From NCBI GenBank assembly GCA_044377735.1, contig JBILYK010000003.1:1-64000 (forward strand): a stretch of DNA of 64,000 bases, written 5' to 3'. The notes under the pieces are model-generated. The model made no database searches. It was not told the origin of the DNA and saw nothing but the letters and a program-made list of their open reading frames with translations. The stretch comes from Tabrizicola_A sp044377735. Its GTDB lineage: Bacteria; Pseudomonadota; Alphaproteobacteria; Rhodobacterales; Rhodobacteraceae. The translations under genes and the position numbers were made by a program. Positions 17,201 to 25,824 of this stretch are shown here, piece by piece. How positions within the stretch are numbered: position 1 is the stretch's first letter; each line of letters starts with the position of its first letter.

Positions 17201-19733
17201 CTGTGGCCACGCCGTCAAACATCGGCTTGATTCCAATCATTGGGGCTGAGGGGGCCAGAAGTTGCGTCACCTGCCGTTCAACTGGGCGGCCCGAGCCTTC
17301 GGCGACGCGCACGGTGGCACGCATCTCCAATGGGCGGGCGGGGTCATCCACCTTTGGTAGGGGCAGGGCGATGGTGGCTTTGCCATCCGCATCAGTGCGG
17401 ATGGGGGAAAAGCTTTCCATCACCGCGTCGAAGGGTTGGTCATGGCGGCCGATGAGATGGCCGGGGAAGGCGGCAAGTTCCGGGGCTGCGCGGAGGAGCA
17501 CCTCGCCCTCAACCGCCAGATCAGCGCCAGGCGCGCCGAACAGGTATTTCGCATCCACCATTAGATCAGGTGTATCGCCAAGGCGGATGTCCAGATTGGC
17601 CAAAGCCAGTGTAAAGTCGATGCGTTCGGGCAGGAAATCTTCGACCAAGAAGGTTTTCGAGGTCAGCGCCGCGCCGTCCAGATCGGCGAACACCTCCAAC
17701 CGCCAGACCCCGCGCGGGGCGCTGGCAGCGATGGGCATCTGGAACACATGGCCGCCTGCGCCCGCATCAGCCACAAGGGTGCGCGAGTATTCCACGCCAT
17801 CTGGGCGCTTGAGGATCGCGGTCAGTGGCAGACCTTTGACCGCAGATGCCTGCGCATCACGGGCAAGGGCGGTGGCAAACACCGTTTCGCCTGCGCGATA
17901 AGCGCCCCGGTCGGTGGTCAGGAACACATCCACCGGCGGCGCGGCTTCGCGCCCCTCGACCCCACGATCGGACAGGTCAAACTCGGGGTCGGTCAGCGAC
18001 AGGAATGCCAGATCGCCGCTGCCATCCTTGGCCACGATCAGCGCGGGGGCGGCCGACCCGGTACCACGCGTGAGGCCCGCATCAAAGCGCGCATAGCCCA
18101 TGGCATCGGTCACCGCAGAGCCCAGCACCTCATTGGCGCGCGACAGCATCTCTATCGTCACGCGCTCTTTCGCCGCCGCTGTACCTAACGCACGGACAAA
18201 CACATGCAGACCATCGACGCCCAACAGGCTGGTCAGCCCCAGATCGGATACCACGAACCACTGCCAGCCCGCGGGCACCAGATAGGGGTCAACCCCCGGC
18301 ACGGTCGCGCGCAGAGCGTAAACCCCCGCCGGTTGGCCCGCCAAGGCTTCAGACAGCGGCAGGCGGGTGGTCAGATCCTTGTTCACCTCTTGCGGCACAA
18401 AGGCTGAACCGGTCCAGATTTCGGTGCCCACTTCGGCGCTGAATTCCCATTCCTGATCGTTGCGCATTGGCTGGCCGAAATAGCCGTTCTGCACCGCGCG
18501 CAACAGGTTGCGGTCGGTCACGCGATAGAGCGTCAGGTCCAATTTGTCGGTGTTCACCGTTTCCACCGGAATGGCCACCGTATCGCTGCGCGGCAAGACA
18601 TAGCCACGGCCCGGAAAACGCACGCCCGGATTGCGGTCGCGCACATAGGCGGTGATGTTCACCGACTTGGCCAAGACCTGCCCATCGGCCGATGGAAGCC
18701 CCTCGCGGAAGGTGACGGTCTGGCGGCTGCCATGGGCGACCCCTTCGACACAAAGCTGACGCCACCCGTCATAGCTGACGGTCAACCCTGCCGCTGGAAG
18801 TTGCACGAAAGTGGCATAGTCGACCCCGGTTTTCACCAGATCTTCCGAGAACCCCACGCAGATGCGCGGACGCGCGGAATCGGCCTGAACATCGGTGGCA
18901 AGAATCCGGAACCCGTAGAGGCCAGCCGCGGCCTCCAACGCCGCTGCGGTGTCATCGCGTGGCTGCAACGCCTGCGCCAGCCGCAGCGCTTGCACCGTGT
19001 CGCGGCCCCGGTCGATGGTTTCAAGCGCCTGCCCCATCTGGACAAGGATCGTATGCTGCAAGGCGGGATTGTCGGCGCGCATATAGGCGTTGAAGGCAGC
19101 GAAATAGGACTGCTCATGGTAGGAACGGCGGTTGTTCTCATCAGCCTGCCCGGCGGCATAAAGCAGGCGGGCATACTCGGCCCAGTCGCTGGCCGCATCG
19201 GTCAGGTTCAGCCCCGCGCCCAAAAAGCGGCTGGCGGCGGCGGGGTCACCCATGGCCTCGGCGTCAAAAGCCGATTGGAAATGCTCCTCGGCACTGTAGG
19301 GGCCGGTCACATGGGTATTGGCAAGGGTTTCAGCTTGTTGCAGGATCCCCGGCAACTCCCAGCTTTGCACAAAGCTGAGTTCGGCCAAGCGGGTCTTGGC
19401 GCGGGCTTCTGCTGCAGCTTCGGCCGTGAGCACGAAACCCGATAGGGCCCCATTGAACGGCGTTGCCGTCCCCGGGTCTGATTTCGGAAAACAGGCGCCT
19501 TTCAGGGTGTTGAAGGTAAAGGCGGTGCAGGACGGGTTAGTCAGGCAGGCTCGTTCGCAAGCCTCAAGCGTGGTGTCGAAAATCGCTTGCAGATCGCCGC
19601 CGGGCAGGTCGGTGTTTTCGATCAACACCAGCCGACGTTCGGGGATCAGATCTTGGGCTATGCCAGATCCAGCAAAGGCCAACACTGCGGCACCTACCGC
19701 GCCGACAAAGGTAATCGTCCGGAACGTAAGCAT
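14286..19733 (-). CDS. bacterial alpha-2-macroglobulin family lipoprotein-like/secreted protein with PAN domain
   Basis: 1815 residues, exported by an N-terminal signal (MLTFRTITFVGAVGAAVLAFAG, cleavage near SGIAQ). The ATG at 19733 is preferred to a start 26 codons upstream because it begins the signal peptide. A PAN/apple-like Cys-rich module follows at about residues 40-90, then macroglobulin beta domains, a bait-like region and the thiol-ester motif GCTEQ with Cys1373 and Gln1376. Family members trap proteases in the periplasm and cooperate with PbpC when the envelope is breached. No lipobox Cys is evident after the signal, so it may be soluble. It is co-transcribed with pbpC and divergent from the hybrid kinase gene. 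Confidence 0.93.
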   Translation of the reverse strand: MLTFRTITFVGAVGAAVLAFAGSGIAQDLIPERRLVLIENTDLPGGDLQAIFDTTLEACERACLTNPSCTAFTFNTLKGACFPKSDPGTATPFNGALSGFVLTAEAAAEARAKTRLAELSFVQSWELPGILQQAETLANTHVTGPYSAEEHFQSAFDAEAMGDPAAASRFLGAGLNLTDAASDWAEYARLLYAAGQADENNRRSYHEQSYFAAFNAYMRADNPALQHTILVQMGQALETIDRGRDTVQALRLAQALQPRDDTAAALEAAAGLYGFRILATDVQADSARPRICVGFSEDLVKTGVDYATFVQLPAAGLTVSYDGWRQLCVEGVAHGSRQTVTFREGLPSADGQVLAKSVNITAYVRDRNPGVRFPGRGYVLPRSDTVAIPVETVNTDKLDLTLYRVTDRNLLRAVQNGYFGQPMRNDQEWEFSAEVGTEIWTGSAFVPQEVNKDLTTRLPLSEALAGQPAGVYALRATVPGVDPYLVPAGWQWFVVSDLGLTSLLGVDGLHVFVRALGTAAAKERVTIEMLSRANEVLGSAVTDAMGYARFDAGLTRGTGSAAPALIVAKDGSGDLAFLSLTDPEFDLSDRGVEGREAAPPVDVFLTTDRGAYRAGETVFATALARDAQASAVKGLPLTAILKRPDGVEYSRTLVADAGAGGHVFQMPIAASAPRGVWRLEVFADLDGAALTSKTFLVEDFLPERIDFTLALANLDIRLGDTPDLMVDAKYLFGAPGADLAVEGEVLLRAAPELAAFPGHLIGRHDQPFDAVMESFSPIRTDADGKATIALPLPKVDDPARPLEMRATVRVAEGSGRPVERQVTQLLAPSAPMIGIKPMFDGVATEGAEARFNLIGIGTDLKPMAMTLRYTVNRVETQYQWYQQNGNWNWEPVTSRNRVAGGEVTLTTGPSEIAVPVQWGEYEILVEGMDAVQAATSTTFYAGWYASADASATPDTLEMSLDQPAYKPGDTATLRLVPRAAGTALITVLSNRLIALQAVEVTEGENLIPLPVTDDWGAGVYVTASVLRPMEVAAGRNPARALGLTHAAIDPGARALIVTIEAPDEAAPRGPFDVAVKVEGVAAGEAAYVTLAAVDQGILNLTSFTPPDPQGHYFGQRKLGVGIRDVYGRLIDGLNGAEGQVRSGGDAGTQARLQSPPPTEELVASFSGPITVGADGLAKASFTLPSFNGTVKLMAVVWSKSGVGQASKDVLVRDPVVVTASVPRFLSPGDESRLLLEIVHAAGPTGRMGLDVSSQGLTLGQVPSGFDLGDKAKAVFAVPLTAGEIGLQTIDVNLTTPDGKRLKKTLTVPVQMNDPQVVRVSRMTLAKGQEFTFDDNAFAGLVAGSGRATMAVGPLARINAPGILAALDRYPYGCTEQITSKALPLLYFDQVAVALDLPQADNIKGRVQDSITEILMNQSSNGGFGLWGPADGDMWLDAFVTDFLSRAKARGFAVPDLSLRRALDNLRNQVNYHPDFDSGGEALAYALMVLAREGAAAVGDLRYYADVKGDAFATPTAMAQLGAALAAYGDQPRADAMFRRAAAAMEALQGPELEQIFRADYGTSFRDAAAVLALATEAGSAVVDQEALTMRLITDRGLSTQEATWALLAANALIDRTGAEGITIDGAPASGPLVKVLDATNTALVKVKNDSAADTVLTLTTYGVPSEPEPAGGTGYAISRSYFTLQGEPVTLDAVTVGDRFVTVLEVIPFGRGEARLMVADPLPAGFEIDNPNLISAGSIEALDWLGLDSEVAHSEFRQDRFLTAIDRYSNQPFKLAYVVRAVSPGSFHHPAASVEDMYRPDMTGRSDTGRVTIAE

Positions 19734-19871
19734 TGAAAAACCCCCGAGTCTGAATGGTGAAAGTCTGGCACGCGGGGCCCTGCGCATGCAAGTTGCGTTA
19801 CGGCCTGCCATTGGCCATCACCGTTAATCTCGTCTTCACACTGTTCCGCCAATTTGGCCCTGCGCGCTGCC

Positions 19872-22454
19872 ATGATGCGGCGCAAGCTCGTGCAGGATGG
19901 ACGGATGGAGATCGCGGAAAGGTTGGCAAAAGAGCGGCGGGCAAGGTTGGCAGCGGAGCGCCTGCTGGACCAGAAAAGCCGAGAGCTGTTTGCCGCCAAT
20001 GAAAAGCTGGCAATGCATGCCCGCGCGCTGTCGGATCAGATCGTCGAACAGCGAGAGGTGGTGAAATCTGCGCTAACTGAGGCAGAGCTTCTGAAGGGCC
20101 AGAATAGCCAAGTGAAGGGCGATCTTGACCGCGCCCATTCGGCGGCCGTGATGGCCGAACGCCGGTTGTGGGATTCGATCAACACCATCCCCGATGGCTT
20201 TGCCGTTTTTGATGCCAATTCCTGCCTTGTGGCAGCCAACTCGGCCTATCTTGCCGCCTTTCGCGGCACCGATATCGCGCTGGGCGCCACCTATGGCGAC
20301 ATTCTGCGCGCCGCTGCCCTCGGGGGGTTGATCGACCTTGGCGGTGAGGGTGCGGAGGATTGGTGTGCCCGCATGCTGGATCGCTGGCAGGGTGAGGTGA
20401 TTGAGCCTGTGGTTGTCCCGTTGCGCGGGGGCGTTTGGCTGCGCCTGATTGACCGGCGCGCACGCGATGGCGATACGGTAAACTTGGCACTGAACATCAC
20501 CGAAGAGATGCGAATCTGGGCTGCGATTGAGGCGATTCCAGATGGATTTGTGCTGTTTGACAGGGAGGAACGTCTTTTGGCCTTCAATCACCGCTACCGC
20601 GAGATGTTTCCTGACAGCGCCGAGGCGATGGTGCCTGGTGTGTCATTTGAAGAGCTTTTGCGCCATGGCCTGCGCCACGGCCACGTCCCCGAGGCGGTGG
20701 GCCGCGAGGAGGATTGGCTCGCCGAGCGTTTGGAACAGATGCGACAAGCCAATGGCGTGACCGAATGTCAGCTGTCCGATGGCCGCTGGATCGAAGAGCA
20801 TGACCACCGCACGCCTGACGGTGGCCGTGTGGGGCTGCGCCGCGACATCACCGCGCAGCGCGATCAACAAGCCGCACTCGAGGCTGCTCGGGCCGTGGCC
20901 GAGGCGGCCGACCGCGCGAAGTCGGCTTTCCTTGCCAATATGTCCCACGAGATCCGCACCCCAATGAACGGGGTTGTCGGCATGGCTGAACTTTTGTGCG
21001 ACACCTCCTTGTCAGAAGAACAGCGGCTGTTTGCCGAAACCATCCGCTCTTCGGGCGAGGCGCTTTTGGTCATCATCAATGACATTCTTGATTACTCAAA
21101 GCTTGAGGCGGAAAGGATGTCACTTTTCCCAGAGCCCTTTGACCTGGAACGCACAATTCACGAAGTTACCATGCTGTTGCAACCCCGGGCGCGCGAAAAG
21201 GGCATTGATCTGATGATCGATTTCGACATGTTCCTGCCCACACGCTATGTCGGCGATCCGGGTCGCTTGCGGCAGGTTCTGACCAATCTGATCGGCAATG
21301 CGGTAAAGTTCACCGAAAAGGGGCATGTCCTGGTTCGGGTCGTGGGTTTGGAGCACGCGCCAGGGCAGCATCAGTTGCACGTCACGGTCGAGGACACTGG
21401 CATCGGAATTGCGGCGGAGAACCTTGATCACATCTTTGGTGAGTTCAATCAGGTGGAAAGCCAGTCGAACCGCAAGTTTGAGGGCACCGGGCTTGGGCTT
21501 GCGATCACTCAGCGGTTGATCGAACGGATGGAGGGCGCAGTCTGGGTCGACAGTGAGGTTGGCAAGGGGTCTTGCTTTGGGTTCCGCCTGTCACTTCCTG
21601 TGGCCGAAGATGCTGCGCAGCCGCGTCGACCCATCCACATAAAGCACGCGCTGGTGGTGGATGACCAATTCATCAACCGCACCATTCTGGAACGTCAGCT
21701 TGTGCCCTGCGGTATAGCGGTGACCTTGTGCCGTTCAGGGGCTGATGCATTGGCGGCGCTGGAAGCGGGCAGTTTTGATGTAGTCATCACCGACCATGAC
21801 ATGCCCGAGATGGACGGGCTGCAGCTGGCTGCTCACATCCGGGCGGCAGGCAATCCGGTACCTTTGGTTCTGCTATCCTCCAGCCCCGCCAATGCGCGCG
21901 AGGGGGAGGGCGCCGAGTATCTGGCGACCATCTTGCAAAAGCCGATCCTTCGGGCGGATTTGTATCGCCATCTGCAGGCAATCACTGGTGAAACCGCGCC
22001 CGAAAAGGTGGTCCCTGTGGTGATGCCGCCATTGGGTGACATGCGCAAAATGCGCGTTCTGGTGGCCGAGGACAATCGCACAAACCAGCTGGTGTTCCAA
22101 AAGATGGTGCGTGACATCGAGATTGATTTGGTCTTTGCCGACAACGGGGTGAAGGCCGTGGCGCTGTGGCAAAGTTTCCACCCTGACATGATCTTCATGG
22201 ATATTTCGATGCCCGAGATGGACGGCCGCGACGCCGCCCGTGCCATACGGTCCGCCGAGGGTGGGACCGCCCATGTGCCGATCGTGGCATTGACTGCCCA
22301 CGCAATGGAGGGTGATGCCGAGGCTATTTTGGCCGCAGGGATTGATCGCTATATGACGAAGCCCCTGCGCAAACAGGCGATCACCGCCACCTTGGCCGAT
22401 TTCTGCCCGGCCGAGGCCTTGCCCATCGCGGTGGCGGCCGAAAATGCAGCGTGA
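19872..22454 (+). CDS. hybrid histidine kinase with two receiver domains
   Basis: 860-residue cytoplasmic sensor kinase; no membrane span is seen. Order: an N-terminal coiled coil (about 1-90), two PAS domains of the PAS-7 type (IPDGFAVFDAN and IPDGFVLFDRE repeats), HisKA with phospho-acceptor His359 in NMSHEIRTPMNG, an ATPase domain (NLIGNAVKFT, DTGIGI, GTGLGL), receiver 1 with Asp641 in ITDHDMPEMDG and receiver 2 with Asp777 in FMDISMPEMDG. No HPt domain is present, so a separate phosphotransferase is expected. The start is the ATG at 19872 (or the next codon). The signal and target are unknown. Confidence 0.9.
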   Translation: MMRRKLVQDGRMEIAERLAKERRARLAAERLLDQKSRELFAANEKLAMHARALSDQIVEQREVVKSALTEAELLKGQNSQVKGDLDRAHSAAVMAERRLWDSINTIPDGFAVFDANSCLVAANSAYLAAFRGTDIALGATYGDILRAAALGGLIDLGGEGAEDWCARMLDRWQGEVIEPVVVPLRGGVWLRLIDRRARDGDTVNLALNITEEMRIWAAIEAIPDGFVLFDREERLLAFNHRYREMFPDSAEAMVPGVSFEELLRHGLRHGHVPEAVGREEDWLAERLEQMRQANGVTECQLSDGRWIEEHDHRTPDGGRVGLRRDITAQRDQQAALEAARAVAEAADRAKSAFLANMSHEIRTPMNGVVGMAELLCDTSLSEEQRLFAETIRSSGEALLVIINDILDYSKLEAERMSLFPEPFDLERTIHEVTMLLQPRAREKGIDLMIDFDMFLPTRYVGDPGRLRQVLTNLIGNAVKFTEKGHVLVRVVGLEHAPGQHQLHVTVEDTGIGIAAENLDHIFGEFNQVESQSNRKFEGTGLGLAITQRLIERMEGAVWVDSEVGKGSCFGFRLSLPVAEDAAQPRRPIHIKHALVVDDQFINRTILERQLVPCGIAVTLCRSGADALAALEAGSFDVVITDHDMPEMDGLQLAAHIRAAGNPVPLVLLSSSPANAREGEGAEYLATILQKPILRADLYRHLQAITGETAPEKVVPVVMPPLGDMRKMRVLVAEDNRTNQLVFQKMVRDIEIDLVFADNGVKAVALWQSFHPDMIFMDISMPEMDGRDAARAIRSAEGGTAHVPIVALTAHAMEGDAEAILAAGIDRYMTKPLRKQAITATLADFCPAEALPIAVAAENAA

Positions 22455-22461
22455 CGGCGCG

Positions 22462-23247
22462 CTAGGCCGCCACCGCTTCGGGGGCCTGACGGCTGAACAC
22501 CAGCCGCCCGCTGTCTGACTGGTCGGCACGGAAGCTATAGCCGCCGATGCCAAAGCCGCGCAGGTCGGCCGGGTCTGTCAGGTGGTTCTCGGCAATAAAG
22601 CGCGCCATGGCACCCCGCGCCTTTTTGGCCCAGAATGACACGATCTTGGCCTTACCAGCCCTTTCTTCCAAGAACACCGGGGTGATGATGGGCGAGCCCA
22701 AAGCCTTGACATCGACCGCCCCGAAATACTCGGACGAGGCACAGTTGACCAAGGCCTTTGCCCCCATCTCCGCCGCCAGCGCCTTCAGCGCCAGCGCAGG
22801 CTTTGCCCCCCACCAGCCGTAAAGATCCGCCCCGCGCGGATTAGCCAGCCGGATGCCCATTTCCAAACGATACGGCTGAATTCCGTCCAAGGGCCGCAAC
22901 AACCCATAAAGGCCGGACAGAATCCGCAAATTCCCCTGCGCCCAACGCAACGAGTCTGGGTCCATTGTCCGAGCCTCAAGTCCGGCGTAGGTGTCACCAT
23001 CAAACAGGAAGGCCGCCGCTTGCCCACTGGCATTAGGGTCAAAGCTGGCAAAGCGATCGCGGTTCAAAGCCCCGAGCTTGGGCGAGATGTCCATCAGCCC
23101 GCAAAGATCCTCGGCCGAAAGGCCGCGCGCCAGTTTGGCCAGGGCGGCCGCATCGGCCGCATATTCGGGCTGGGTCAGCGAAAACCCCACGGGCAGTGCA
23201 AGGGGCTTTTCATTCATCCGCTTGGCGGGAGAGAGCACGGTCAACAT
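22462..23247 (-). CDS. yaaA: peroxide stress protein YaaA
   Basis: 261 residues starting MLTVLSPAKRM, the conserved N-terminus of the YaaA/DUF328 family; an ATG 7 codons upstream would add unrelated residues. Conserved blocks include LSGLYGLLRPLDGIQPYRLEMG and the C-terminal GFGIGGYSF. E. coli YaaA lowers free iron and protects DNA during peroxide stress and has a DNA-binding fold. The gene converges with the hybrid kinase and is followed upstream by recQ on the same strand. Confidence 0.93.
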   Translation of the reverse strand: MLTVLSPAKRMNEKPLALPVGFSLTQPEYAADAAALAKLARGLSAEDLCGLMDISPKLGALNRDRFASFDPNASGQAAAFLFDGDTYAGLEARTMDPDSLRWAQGNLRILSGLYGLLRPLDGIQPYRLEMGIRLANPRGADLYGWWGAKPALALKALAAEMGAKALVNCASSEYFGAVDVKALGSPIITPVFLEERAGKAKIVSFWAKKARGAMARFIAENHLTDPADLRGFGIGGYSFRADQSDSGRLVFSRQAPEAVAA

Positions 23248-23281
23248 CTTGGGTCTCCTATCAAGCATAACCTAACCCGGA

Positions 23282-25345
23282 TCAGCTCTCGTGCAAGACC
23301 TCAAGAAAGGCCACGCCAAAGCGGTCGATTTTCAGCTCACCCATGCCCTGAATGGCTTGCATTTCCCCCAAGGTCGAAGGGCGGCGTTCAGCAATTTGGC
23401 GCAGGGTGGAGTGGGTGCAGGTCAGATATTTGCCGGTGCCATCATCGCCGCGCGACAGGGTCAGTTGCACCTCGGCCAGCCGGTCAAACAAAACGCCCAT
23501 GTCGCTGCCAACCAGCGCTTTGCGTGCCGGGTGCATGGGCGTGGTCTCGGCCCCTGTGATTACCGACAGGAAAGTCGCGCCATAGCTTTCCAGCTTTTTC
23601 GCCCCCACCCCGGTGATGTCCATCATGTCATCCAACGTCATCGGGCGCTTTTCGGCCATCTCAATCAGGGTGCGGTCGGGGAAAACCACATAGGCCGGGA
23701 CGCCCGCTGCTTCGGCCAGGGCACGGCGCTTGGCCTTGAGGGCGGACAGCAGACTGACATCTTCATCGGCCACCTGGGTCTTGACCGTATAGCCGAGTCG
23801 AGCCTTTTCCACCGTATCGCGGCGCAGGGTGATGTTTGCTTCGCCACGCAAAATGGGGCGGGCGGCATCGGTCATCCGTAGGGCACCGAAACGGTCGCTG
23901 TCGGGGCGCACCAAATCGCGACCCATCATCTGGCGAAATACCGCCCCCCATGCCGGTTTTGAAAGATCCTTGCCCACCCCAAAGGTGGGCAACCCGTCAT
24001 GGCCCTTTTCGCGTACCTTGGCCGTAGCGTTTCCGGTCAGGATATCAATCAGATGGCCTGCGCCGAACCATTCGCCGGTGCGCAGGATCGCCGACAATGC
24101 CTTTCGCACGGCGTCGGTGGCGTCGAACAGAACGGCGGGGCGGTCGCACAGGTCACAGTTGCCGCAAGGCTGGGCGTCTTCGCCGAAATAGCCCAAAAGA
24201 ACCTGCCGCCGGCAAGCCATTGCCTCGGCCAGACCCAAGAGCGCGTTTAGCCGGGCGTGATCGGCGGCCTTGCGGTCGGGCGGGGCCAGCCCCTCGTCAA
24301 TCTGGGTGCGACGCAGCCGGATGTCGTCGGGACCATAGAGCGTAAGAGTTTCGGCCGCTGCGCCATCGCGGCCTGCGCGGCCGATTTCCTGATAGTAGCC
24401 CTCGATTGATTTCGGCAGATCGGCATGGGCGACCCAGCGGATATCGGGTTTGTCGATGCCCATCCCGAAGGCAATCGTGGCCACTACGATCAGCCCATCT
24501 TCTTGCTGGAAGCGAATTTCCACATGGCGACGTACGTCTGCCTCCATGCCGCCGTGATAAAAGGCGGTCGCATGTCCCTCGGCGCGAAGGGCGGCGGAAA
24601 GGGTTTCGGTTTTGGCCCGTGTGGCGCAATAGACGATGCCCGATTGCCCGCGCCGGGCGGCAGCAAAAGCCAAGATCTGGTCGCGCGGGCTGTCCTTGAC
24701 AGCAAAGGCAAGGTGGATGTTCGGTCGGTCAAAGCCACGCAAGAAACTGTCGGGTGCGACGCCATCGAACAGGCGGGTAACAATCTCGGCCTGTGTTTCT
24801 TCGTCTGCGGTGGCGGTAAAGGCGGCCAAGGGCACGCCCAAGGCACGGCGCAACTCGCCGATGCGCAGGTAGTCGGGGCGGAAATCATGGCCCCATTGGC
24901 TGACGCAATGCGCCTCGTCCACGGCAATCAGCGTACAGTTAATGCGCCTGAGCATCGGTAGAGTGGCGCCTGAGGCCAGCCGCTCTGGTGCCATATACAA
25001 GAGTTTCAGCCGCCGCTCATCCAGTGCGGTGAACACCTGTTCGGTTTCCTCCTCGGTATTGCCCGAGGTGAGTGCGCCTGCCTCAACCCCCGCCGCTCGG
25101 AGCGCGCGCACCTGATCACGCATCAGCGCAATCAGGGGCGAGATCACCACTGTCACCCCATCACGGCAAAGCGCAGGTAGCTGAAAACATAAAGACTTTC
25201 CTCCACCCGTTGGCATGATTGCCAGCGTGTTGCGCCCGGCCAGCACGGCATTCACAATCTCTTCCTGTCCAGGCCGAAAGCCTGGAAAGCCAAAGATCGA
25301 ATGCAAAAGCGCTGTCGGGTCGGCGGCCATGGGCGGTGAAAGCAT
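23282..25345 (-). CDS. recQ: ATP-dependent DNA helicase RecQ
   Basis: 3'-5' DNA helicase for recombination and stalled forks; 687 residues. Helicase motifs: TGGGKSLCFQLPAL (Walker A), DEAHCVSQWGHDF (II), later QEIGRAGRDG (VI). The Zn-binding module has Cys residues in ACRRQ and in CGNCDLC. A winged-helix region follows, and there appear to be two HRDC-type helical modules at the C-terminus (QVADEDVSLLSALKAKR and a second near the end). The start could also be an in-frame ATG at 25330. A CtrA-type box stands at 25369-25384, immediately upstream. Confidence 0.95.
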   Translation of the reverse strand: MLSPPMAADPTALLHSIFGFPGFRPGQEEIVNAVLAGRNTLAIMPTGGGKSLCFQLPALCRDGVTVVISPLIALMRDQVRALRAAGVEAGALTSGNTEEETEQVFTALDERRLKLLYMAPERLASGATLPMLRRINCTLIAVDEAHCVSQWGHDFRPDYLRIGELRRALGVPLAAFTATADEETQAEIVTRLFDGVAPDSFLRGFDRPNIHLAFAVKDSPRDQILAFAAARRGQSGIVYCATRAKTETLSAALRAEGHATAFYHGGMEADVRRHVEIRFQQEDGLIVVATIAFGMGIDKPDIRWVAHADLPKSIEGYYQEIGRAGRDGAAAETLTLYGPDDIRLRRTQIDEGLAPPDRKAADHARLNALLGLAEAMACRRQVLLGYFGEDAQPCGNCDLCDRPAVLFDATDAVRKALSAILRTGEWFGAGHLIDILTGNATAKVREKGHDGLPTFGVGKDLSKPAWGAVFRQMMGRDLVRPDSDRFGALRMTDAARPILRGEANITLRRDTVEKARLGYTVKTQVADEDVSLLSALKAKRRALAEAAGVPAYVVFPDRTLIEMAEKRPMTLDDMMDITGVGAKKLESYGATFLSVITGAETTPMHPARKALVGSDMGVLFDRLAEVQLTLSRGDDGTGKYLTCTHSTLRQIAERRPSTLGEMQAIQGMGELKIDRFGVAFLEVLHES

Positions 25346-25368
25346 CCCTTGGGGATAGGCAAAGCTGG

Positions 25369-25384
25369 TTAAGGCGTGGTTAAC
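25369..25384 (-). promoter_or_regulatory. CtrA-type binding box upstream of recQ
   Basis: TTAAGGCGTGGTTAAC on the plus strand; the minus strand reads TTAACC-ACGCC-TTAACC, an exact TTAACC-N5-TTAACC and the TTAA-N7-TTAA core bound by the alphaproteobacterial regulator CtrA. It lies 24 bases upstream of the recQ start in the recQ direction and abuts the yggT stop codon. Confidence 0.65.
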
Positions 25385-25681
25385 CTAGCCGAAGGCATAA
25401 AGGTTGTTCGACACCACGATTTCCAGCGCCAGGATCGCCACAAGCACGATCAGCGGGGCAAAATCGATGCCCCCCATTCCCGGAACAAAGCGGCGGACGC
25501 GGGTGTAGACCGGTTCAAGAATCCGGTTCAGCCCGTTCCAGATTTGCCAGACCAAGGGTTGGCGCAGGTTCAGCACGTTGAAATTGATGAGCCAGCTCAT
25601 GATGACATGGGCCAAAACGATCCATTTCGCGAGATGGATCAGCATCAGAACGATCTGGAGAAGGGAAGTCATGCGCGTCAC
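25385..25681 (-). CDS. YggT family membrane protein
   Basis: 98 residues with two membrane segments (LIHLAKWIVLAHVIMSWLI and APLIVLVAILALEIVV) and the family spacing in between, including ILEPVYTRVRRFVPGMGGIDFAPL, which is the YggT hallmark. Members occur in many bacteria and plastids (CCB3-like) and have been linked to osmotic stress and membrane organisation; the biochemical role is unknown. It is upstream of recQ on the same strand and divergent from the thioesterase gene. Confidence 0.92.
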   Translation of the reverse strand: MTRMTSLLQIVLMLIHLAKWIVLAHVIMSWLINFNVLNLRQPLVWQIWNGLNRILEPVYTRVRRFVPGMGGIDFAPLIVLVAILALEIVVSNNLYAFG

Positions 25682-25824
25682 CCACTATCTGTTGTGTGAG
25701 AGGTAACGTCTGGCCCAAAAAAGGGCAAGGGATTGTAAGGGGGCCTGCCGTTGCGTCGCGCTTGACCTTTGCGGCGGCGGCGGGCAGGCACAGCATAATC
25801 AGGCGCAGGGCAAAGAGGTGCTGC

